Assembly (NCBI RefSeq): GCF_965203655.1
Contig: NZ_CBDBDD010000009.1
Coordinates: 186,001-250,000 of the forward strand
Origin: Poriferisodalis sp965203655
Lineage (GTDB): Bacteria; Actinomycetota; Acidimicrobiia; Acidimicrobiales; Poriferisodalaceae
Direction: 5' to 3'
Length of the DNA: 64,000 bases
Shown here: in pieces, positions 58,984-64,000 of the stretch
Layout of the letters: each line of letters begins with the position of its first letter
How positions within the stretch are numbered: position 1 is the stretch's first letter
Program-made: the position numbers and the translations under genes
The notes under the pieces: model-generated
The model's input: the letters and a program-made list of their open reading frames with translations, nothing else
Database searches by the model: none
Told to the model about the DNA's origin: nothing

Positions 58984-61841
58984 CGATGAGCCGGCAGGGC
59001 GTCCAGCCCACCGAGGTGATCGACCGGGCTGCCAAGCTCCGCTTCCGCTGGAACGGCAAGCGCTTCAGCGGCTTCGAGGGCGACACGATCGCCTCTGCCC
59101 TGGCCGCGTCTGGAGTGCAGATCTTCTCCCGGTCCATGAAGTACCACCGGCCCCGGGGGATCCTCACCGCCGACTACTGGGATCCCAACCTGATGGTCCA
59201 AGTGGGCGACGATCCCAACGTGCGGGCCGGCCACCGCTTGCTGGAGTCCGGCATGGACGTCCGCTCGCAGAACGCGTGGCCGTCGCTGAACCGCGACATC
59301 AAGGCGGCGAACAGCCTGCTCGGGCGCTTCCTGACGGCGGGCTTCTACTACAAGACCTTCATGCGGCCGCAGTGGCTGTGGCCCACCTACGAGCGGGTGC
59401 TCGCCACGTTCGCCCCGGGCGGCAAGATCGACCTCGACACCCCGCACGCCTACCACGACAAGCGCTACACCCACCCTGACGTGGTGGTGGCCGGGGCAGG
59501 ACCGGGTGGCATCGAGGCGGCATTGGCCGCGAGCAACGCCGGCGCCAGCGTGCTGCTCGTCGAGCACGAGCACGCGGTCGGAGGCCATCTGCGCTATTCG
59601 AGCGATGCTGCCGATCAGGCTGCCCTGGCAGAACTGCGGGCAGCCCTCGACGCATCCGACATCGAAGTGCTGACTGATTCAACCGTGACGGGTCGATATG
59701 AGGACAACTGGCTCGGCATCGTCCAGCGCAACCACCCGATCGCGGTCGAGCGGCTCATCAAGGCCCGCGCCAAGACGCTGGTGGTGGCGCCCGGCCTGAT
59801 CGAGCGTCCGTATGTGTTCGAAGGCAACGACCGGCCCGGGGTCATCACCCCGGGAGCGGCTCGACGCCTCATCAACCTGTGGGGCATCAAGCCAGGCGAG
59901 CGGGCCGTGGTGTTCAGCGCGAATGCCGAGGGCGACGCGGCAGTCGCCGACCTCGAGCGGGCCGGCACCGAGATCGCCGCCGTCATCGACGGTCGCACCG
60001 CCGCGCGGATCAGCTCGACCGCAGGTTCGTCCCGGGCCGTCGAGGCCGTCATGGTGGACGGAACCGACGGCCCCCAAAGAGTCGAAGCAGATGTGCTGGT
60101 GGTGGCCGCAGGCTGGACTGCCCCCACCTCGCTGCTCAACATGGCAGGCGACCGTCCGGTCTACGACCCGGCCGCGGCCAGATTTTTTCCGTCAGACCCC
60201 CCCAGCACTGTGCTGGCGACGGGCGGGCTTGCCGGCGACGGCGATCTGGATCGGCTGCGCGAGCACGGCGCAGACACCGGTCGCCTCGCCGCATCCCGTG
60301 CCGCTGCGGTACGCCATCGCTTGCAGGCCCGCACCGCCCGGGCGGTGCCGGTCGACGGCGACGAGCCCGCGTGGGCGCCTGACGAGCGGGCGCCGCTCGG
60401 CCGTGATCCCCATCCCGAGCTCTACCGCGCCGACACCCACGGCATGGTCGACATGTCCGAGGACATCAGCTCCAAGGACCTCGTCGCCGCCGCTCATGAG
60501 GGTTACGACTCGGTGGAGCTGGCCAAGCGCTACACCACCGCCACGATGGGGCCCTCGCAGGGCAAGCTCGAGACGGTCAACACCGTTGCGGCCATCGCTG
60601 AGGCGCGCGGTGAGACGATCAGTGAGGTCGGCACCACCGTGTGGCGCCCCCCCTTCGCGCCCATCACGCTGGGCGCGCTCGGCGGCCGGATGTTCGAGCC
60701 GGTGCGGGTGTCATCCATCCACCCCTGGCACGAGGCCAACAACGTCTCGGTCATCCAGGCCGGCCAGTGGCTGCGCCCCGATCACTACGGCGACCCCCAA
60801 GGCGAGGTCCGCAACGTCCGTGAGAATGTCGGGCTCATCGACGTCACACCGCTGGGCAAGCTCGACCTGCGCGGCCCCGACGTGCCGAAGCTGCTCAGCC
60901 TGCTGTATGTCAACAAGTGGATGAAGCTGGGCATCGGCCGGGTGCGCTACGGGATGATGTGCGCCGAGGACGGCGTGGTGCTCGACGACGGCGTCACCGG
61001 CCGGCTCGGCGAAGACCACTACATGATGTCCACCACCAGCTCGGGCGCCGGCGGCGTGTGGGAATGGGTGGAGAACTGGCTCCAGACCGAGCGCCCCGAC
61101 TGGCAGGTGCACGTCACGCCGGTCACCACCGCCTACGCCAGCATCAACGTGGCCGGGCCCAAGTCCCGCGAGCTCATGGGCAGGGTCTGCGAGGGCGTCA
61201 ACCTCGATGCCGAGGCATTCCCGTACATGACCGTCCGCCAGGCCACCGTGGCCGGCGTGGAGGGCTGCTTCATGTGGCGCATCGGCTTCACCGGCGAGCT
61301 GTCGTTCGAGCTGCACGTGCCGTCCGGTCACGGCTGCCATGTCTGGGAAGCGCTCATGGACGCTGGCAGCGATCTCGGCATCGGCCCCTTCGGCCTCGAA
61401 GGCCAGCGCATCATGCGCCTCGAGAAGGGGCACTTCATCGTCGGTCAGGACACCGACGGGCTGACGCTGGGACCCAGCACCGGCTTGGGTTCGCTGATCA
61501 AGCTCGACAAGGACGACTTCGCCGGCAAGCCCGAGCTGGCGTGGGCAGCCGATCGGCCGCTGCCGCTCGTCGTGGCCATCCAGCCCGACGATCCCCACGT
61601 GGTGCCCGAGGAAGCCGCCCAGATCGTCCGGGGCGAGACCAACGAGATCCTGGGCCGCATCACGTCCTCGCGCTTCTCGCCGACGCTGAACCGCTCGATC
61701 TGCCTGGGGCAGGTGGAGCCCGACCTGGCCGCCGGCGGCACGAAGCTGACGGTGCTGCTCGAGTCCGGCAGGCGCATCAGCGCCACGGTGATCGACCATC
61801 ACGCCCACTTCGACCCGGCAGGGGAGCGTCTCCGTGGCTGA
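58980..61841 (+). CDS. soxA: Sarcosine oxidase alpha subunit
   Basis: The protein (953 residues) has the full SoxA layout. The first 90 residues are the 2Fe-2S-ferredoxin-like domain (FRWNGKRFSGFEGDTIASALAASG), then the FAD-binding motif VVVAGAGPGGIEAALAASNAG near residue 165. From about residue 590 the aminomethyltransferase domain (GCV_T-like) holds SIHPWHEANNVSVIQAG, YVNKWMKLGIGRVRYGMM and FMWRIGFTGELSFELHVP for THF binding. SoxG starts within its last bases. It forms the heterotetramer with SoxB/D/G. Confidence 0.93.
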   Translation: MTMSRQGVQPTEVIDRAAKLRFRWNGKRFSGFEGDTIASALAASGVQIFSRSMKYHRPRGILTADYWDPNLMVQVGDDPNVRAGHRLLESGMDVRSQNAWPSLNRDIKAANSLLGRFLTAGFYYKTFMRPQWLWPTYERVLATFAPGGKIDLDTPHAYHDKRYTHPDVVVAGAGPGGIEAALAASNAGASVLLVEHEHAVGGHLRYSSDAADQAALAELRAALDASDIEVLTDSTVTGRYEDNWLGIVQRNHPIAVERLIKARAKTLVVAPGLIERPYVFEGNDRPGVITPGAARRLINLWGIKPGERAVVFSANAEGDAAVADLERAGTEIAAVIDGRTAARISSTAGSSRAVEAVMVDGTDGPQRVEADVLVVAAGWTAPTSLLNMAGDRPVYDPAAARFFPSDPPSTVLATGGLAGDGDLDRLREHGADTGRLAASRAAAVRHRLQARTARAVPVDGDEPAWAPDERAPLGRDPHPELYRADTHGMVDMSEDISSKDLVAAAHEGYDSVELAKRYTTATMGPSQGKLETVNTVAAIAEARGETISEVGTTVWRPPFAPITLGALGGRMFEPVRVSSIHPWHEANNVSVIQAGQWLRPDHYGDPQGEVRNVRENVGLIDVTPLGKLDLRGPDVPKLLSLLYVNKWMKLGIGRVRYGMMCAEDGVVLDDGVTGRLGEDHYMMSTTSSGAGGVWEWVENWLQTERPDWQVHVTPVTTAYASINVAGPKSRELMGRVCEGVNLDAEAFPYMTVRQATVAGVEGCFMWRIGFTGELSFELHVPSGHGCHVWEALMDAGSDLGIGPFGLEGQRIMRLEKGHFIVGQDTDGLTLGPSTGLGSLIKLDKDDFAGKPELAWAADRPLPLVVAIQPDDPHVVPEEAAQIVRGETNEILGRITSSRFSPTLNRSICLGQVEPDLAAGGTKLTVLLESGRRISATVIDHHAHFDPAGERLRG

Positions 61842-62424
61842 GACCGCATCGCCCCAGAGCCCGGCGTTCGAGAGCCCGGTGGTACGGAGCTATCCCGCAG
61901 GGCCAGAGGGCGACCTGACGCTGACCGACGCGAGCGCCACCGCCAAGTGGCTGGTGCGAGCCAGTCCCGACGGCCCGACGGCAGCGCGCATGGGAACCGC
62001 GTTCGGATCGTCGAGCCTCGCGCCGAGCGGCGCGCTCGTGCTGGGCTCCCGGCCCGGCGAGTGGATCATCGTGGGAACCCCGGGCGAGGTGGCTGCAGCA
62101 GTCGCCGACCTCGACGGACTCGACTCCGAGGAGTTCATGACGGCGCTGGATTGGACCCACAGCCGGGCGATGTTCCGGGTGGCCGGCGCCGAGGCAACGC
62201 GCATGCTGGAGAAGGTGTGCGGCATCGACTGGAGCGACCACATGACGCCCGACGGAGCGGTGCTCTCGGCCTCGGTGGCCCTGGCCACCTGCGACCTCGC
62301 CCGCAACGACCGCGGCGAGGTCCGCTCCTACCTGATCTTCTGCGACCGATCCTTCGGCCAATACCTCTTCGACGCGCTGATCGATGCCGGCGGCGAGTTC
62401 GGCCTGGCAGTTCGCGCTGGCTGA
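61834..62424 (+). CDS. soxG: Sarcosine oxidase gamma subunit
   Basis: The GTG at 61834 lies inside the end of soxA. The protein (196 residues) has the SoxG blocks FESPVVRSYPAGPEGDLTL-like, LGSRPGEWIIVGTPGEVAA, DWTHSRAMFRVAGAEATRMLEKVCGIDW and VRSYLIFCDRSFGQYLFDAL. It completes the soxBDAG operon. It is convergent with the lectin-transpeptidase gene after 47 bases. Confidence 0.88.
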   Translation: MAETASPQSPAFESPVVRSYPAGPEGDLTLTDASATAKWLVRASPDGPTAARMGTAFGSSSLAPSGALVLGSRPGEWIIVGTPGEVAAAVADLDGLDSEEFMTALDWTHSRAMFRVAGAEATRMLEKVCGIDWSDHMTPDGAVLSASVALATCDLARNDRGEVRSYLIFCDRSFGQYLFDALIDAGGEFGLAVRAG

Positions 62425-62471
62425 GCCAGTCGCTCAATCGGGATGCGCGGGCCTGCGTCGCGCAGCAGCGC

Positions 62472-63485
62472 TCAGGCGAGCACGACGACGGGAGTGCCGA
62501 TCGGTGCCCACCGGTACAAGCGCTCTGCCTTGTCGTCTCGTTGACGGATGCAGCCCAATGACAGGGCCTCGCCGAGTTCCGCCTCGGTCTGCACCGGCAC
62601 ATCGCTCCAGCCGCGGGGAATGGAGTGGAAGCCGATCCAGTCGTCGTCGGCATCTGTCGTGAACCGCACCATGTGGCGCATGGTGACCAGCCAGTTGTAG
62701 GAGATCGCATCCTCTGACTTCGACGTGACCGCATAGCGGCCTGGCTCCGGTGAGGCGGGGTGACCGCTGACCGGGTAGTTGTCGACCATGCTCCCGTCGG
62801 CGTCAACCAGCCAGACCCACTGCTGGCCCCGCTCGTAGATGACATGACGGCGCCCCGCGAGCCCGACATCGGGCACTGAGTTGCCGCTCCGCCAGAGCAC
62901 GCGTCCCTGCGGCGTCACCACCGCCAGGGTGCCGTCGTCGTCAAGCCGGAGAACAGCGCCCGATTCGCTGCGAGTGTCCGCGCTCCACAGCATTGCTGCA
63001 CTGCCTTGCGACAGGGTGTCGCCGAATCCGGGGCTGGCCGTGTCGTAGAGAGCGAGTTCGCCGCGGGCGTGCATCACCAACAGCGGCATGGCTTCGGTGA
63101 CAGGCCCGGTTGACCACAGCAGGCCGTAGCGGCCTATGCCGTCGTCTGTGGCACGCAGCACCAGTCGGCCGTTCGGTTCGAGCGTCAGCCGGTACCAGCC
63201 GTTTGGCGAGACGGCCGATTGGCCGACAGACAGGTACTCACCGGGTCCCAAGACGACGGTCGAAGGCGGCTCCTGGGGGAATTGGTCAGCGGGATCGATG
63301 ACCTTGACGAAGCCGTCGGGTGGCCATGAAGCATCGAATTCGGCGTGCCAGAGCAGACTCGGCTCTGCGCTCAGATCGGCGAACCGGTCAGCAGCGGACG
63401 CGTGACTGACGGGCAGCACGGCGAGCACCACCGCCGCGAGGACCAACGTGGCGAGGGTGCGCCACGGCGTGTTCGAAACGAGCAC
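62472..63485 (-). CDS. Secreted bulb-type lectin and L,D-transpeptidase fusion
   Basis: A signal peptide ends near AVLPVSHASAADR (about residue 32). Residues about 75-210 look like a B-lectin beta-prism domain, with the repeated pattern GxLVLRATDDGIGRYGLLWSTG and GTLAVVTPQGRVLWRSGN. The last 130 residues resemble the YkuD/L,D-transpeptidase fold: RHVIYERGQQWVWLVDADG, IGFHSIP and SLGCIRQRDD with the catalytic Cys. It would be a cell-wall enzyme tethered to glycan. Length 337 residues. Confidence 0.68.
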   Translation of the reverse strand: MLVSNTPWRTLATLVLAAVVLAVLPVSHASAADRFADLSAEPSLLWHAEFDASWPPDGFVKVIDPADQFPQEPPSTVVLGPGEYLSVGQSAVSPNGWYRLTLEPNGRLVLRATDDGIGRYGLLWSTGPVTEAMPLLVMHARGELALYDTASPGFGDTLSQGSAAMLWSADTRSESGAVLRLDDDGTLAVVTPQGRVLWRSGNSVPDVGLAGRRHVIYERGQQWVWLVDADGSMVDNYPVSGHPASPEPGRYAVTSKSEDAISYNWLVTMRHMVRFTTDADDDWIGFHSIPRGWSDVPVQTEAELGEALSLGCIRQRDDKAERLYRWAPIGTPVVVLA

Positions 63486-63619
63486 GCATGGCGAGAGTAC
63501 GGCAGGTGTCCCAGTTCTGACAAGACTTTATGAGCGGTACCGCGACCCCGAATTCGTACGCCAACGGTCTGAGAGGGCCGAGATCGCGAGGAACTGCTCG
63601 CCGGTTCGAGACCCTCGCA

Positions 63620-63637
63620 TTCCTCTACTGAGAGGAA
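63620..63637. repeat. Small perfect hairpin in the glutamine-synthetase-like leader
   Basis: TTCCTCT and AGAGGAA flank the loop ACTG. It lies in the 300-base gap 63486-63785, which holds no gene. A TTAGAC at 63654 with TAGGTT at 63679 is a weak promoter candidate for the gene at 63786. Confidence 0.35.
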
Positions 63638-63785
63638 AGAGCCGCTACTCACGTTAGACATCATCTCGGCTTCTGTGCTAGGTTGCGGAGCGGCTCGGAC
63701 ACGTTCGCACGCGGGCGTGCCGAGGCACAATTCGCGGGGCGTTACGGTTCGCATGAACTTGAACGCCATGCCAACAGGGGGAGCA

Positions 63786-64000
63786 ATGGCCACAGATCTT
63801 GAGAAGTTCGTCGAAGCCGACGGACGCGAGGAACAGATAGCCGAAATCGAGCGCCGGATAGAGGCCGACGGCATCCAATACCTCTACTGCCAATTCGTGT
63901 CGGTCACCGGCCGGATCATGGGCAAGGGGATACCTGCCAAGCACTTCGGCATGATCGCCCGCAAAGGATTCCAGCTCGTCTACGGCTCTACCGCCAATCT
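63786..64000 (+). CDS. Glutamine synthetase family protein (partial, runs off the window)
   Basis: GGGGGAGCA precedes the ATG at 63786. The visible 71 residues show the GlnA-family N-terminal domain: ADGIQYLYCQFVSVTGRIMGKGIPAKHF. This type includes GlnT/GlnA3-like and gamma-glutamylmethylamide or gamma-glutamylpolyamine synthetases. Its position next to sarcosine oxidase suggests methylated-amine nitrogen use, which is contextual. Catalytic residues lie outside the window. Confidence 0.72.
   Translation, partial: MATDLEKFVEADGREEQIAEIERRIEADGIQYLYCQFVSVTGRIMGKGIPAKHFGMIARKGFQLVYGSTAN

Noticed and set aside
63590..63620. GGTTCGAGACC resembling a tRNA T-loop
   Set aside because: The flanking bases do not pair as a T-stem, and no acceptor, D or anticodon arm is present.

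Overview
This is a high-GC (roughly two-thirds G+C), gene-dense window from an actinobacterial chromosome. GTG and TTG starts, ATGA/GTGA stop-start overlaps, leaderless toxin-antitoxin operons and Mycobacterium-like families (a VapBC45-type pair, DUF2784, DUF2237) point to Actinomycetota. The catabolic content (choline sulfatase, heterotetrameric sarcosine oxidase, phytanoyl-CoA dioxygenase, LLM flavoproteins) would suit an Acidimicrobiia-like free-living or host-associated lineage, but that placement is inference. No rRNA, tRNA, CRISPR array, prophage or intact insertion sequence was recognised.

Region 1 (1-20.7 kb) is rich in toxin-antitoxin modules and small duplications. It holds an RHH antitoxin with a ten-codon VapC stump, a DUF4258/DUF2283 pair, a Phd/PIN pair, a VapBC45-like pair, a second Phd/VapC pair, an RHH/MazF pair and a Fic protein. 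Between them lie choline sulfatase, lipoproteins, a P-loop kinase-like protein and two near-identical copies each of a DUF2784 and a DUF2237 gene. A TetR regulator, a CnbZ-like deaminase, an orphan amino-acid-binding lipoprotein, two SDRs, a cupin and an amidase follow.

Region 2 (20.8-33.4 kb) starts with a small catabolic operon (acyl-CoA dehydrogenase, VOC, EthD). Next comes a surface-glycan and iron module: FAD oxidoreductase, sugar-nucleotide epimerase, GT-C-like membrane protein, FbpA/FbpB-type ferric iron transporter without an ATPase, a flippase-GT2 fusion and a lipoprotein resembling algal FEA1 low-iron proteins. Three copies of a TAARGTAAMCCTAA-like box sit at its promoters and suggest shared iron control.

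Region 3 (33.5-49 kb) is carbohydrate metabolism: SDR-like protein, GlpD, class II aldolase, a sugar ABC ATPase, and a long reverse-strand operon of sugar ABC transporter genes followed by a frameshifted aldo/keto reductase, a Gfo/Idh/MocA oxidoreductase and an LLM monooxygenase. A GH13 alpha-glucosidase with a translationally coupled LacI repressor lies beside it. LacI-type operators precede the ATPase, the binding protein and GH13.

Region 4 (49-64 kb) contains a PEBP protein, an unrecognised coiled-coil protein of 579 residues, and an AhpD/CMD-like gene whose single in-frame UGA replaces the second Cys of its CxxC motif and is followed by a SECIS-like hairpin, so it is a probable selenoprotein. 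It is divergent from a DyP peroxidase. Then come an enoyl-CoA hydratase, a PhyH dioxygenase, a LysR regulator, the soxBDAG sarcosine oxidase operon with two tiny linker ORFs, a lectin-L,D-transpeptidase fusion and the start of a glutamine synthetase family gene.
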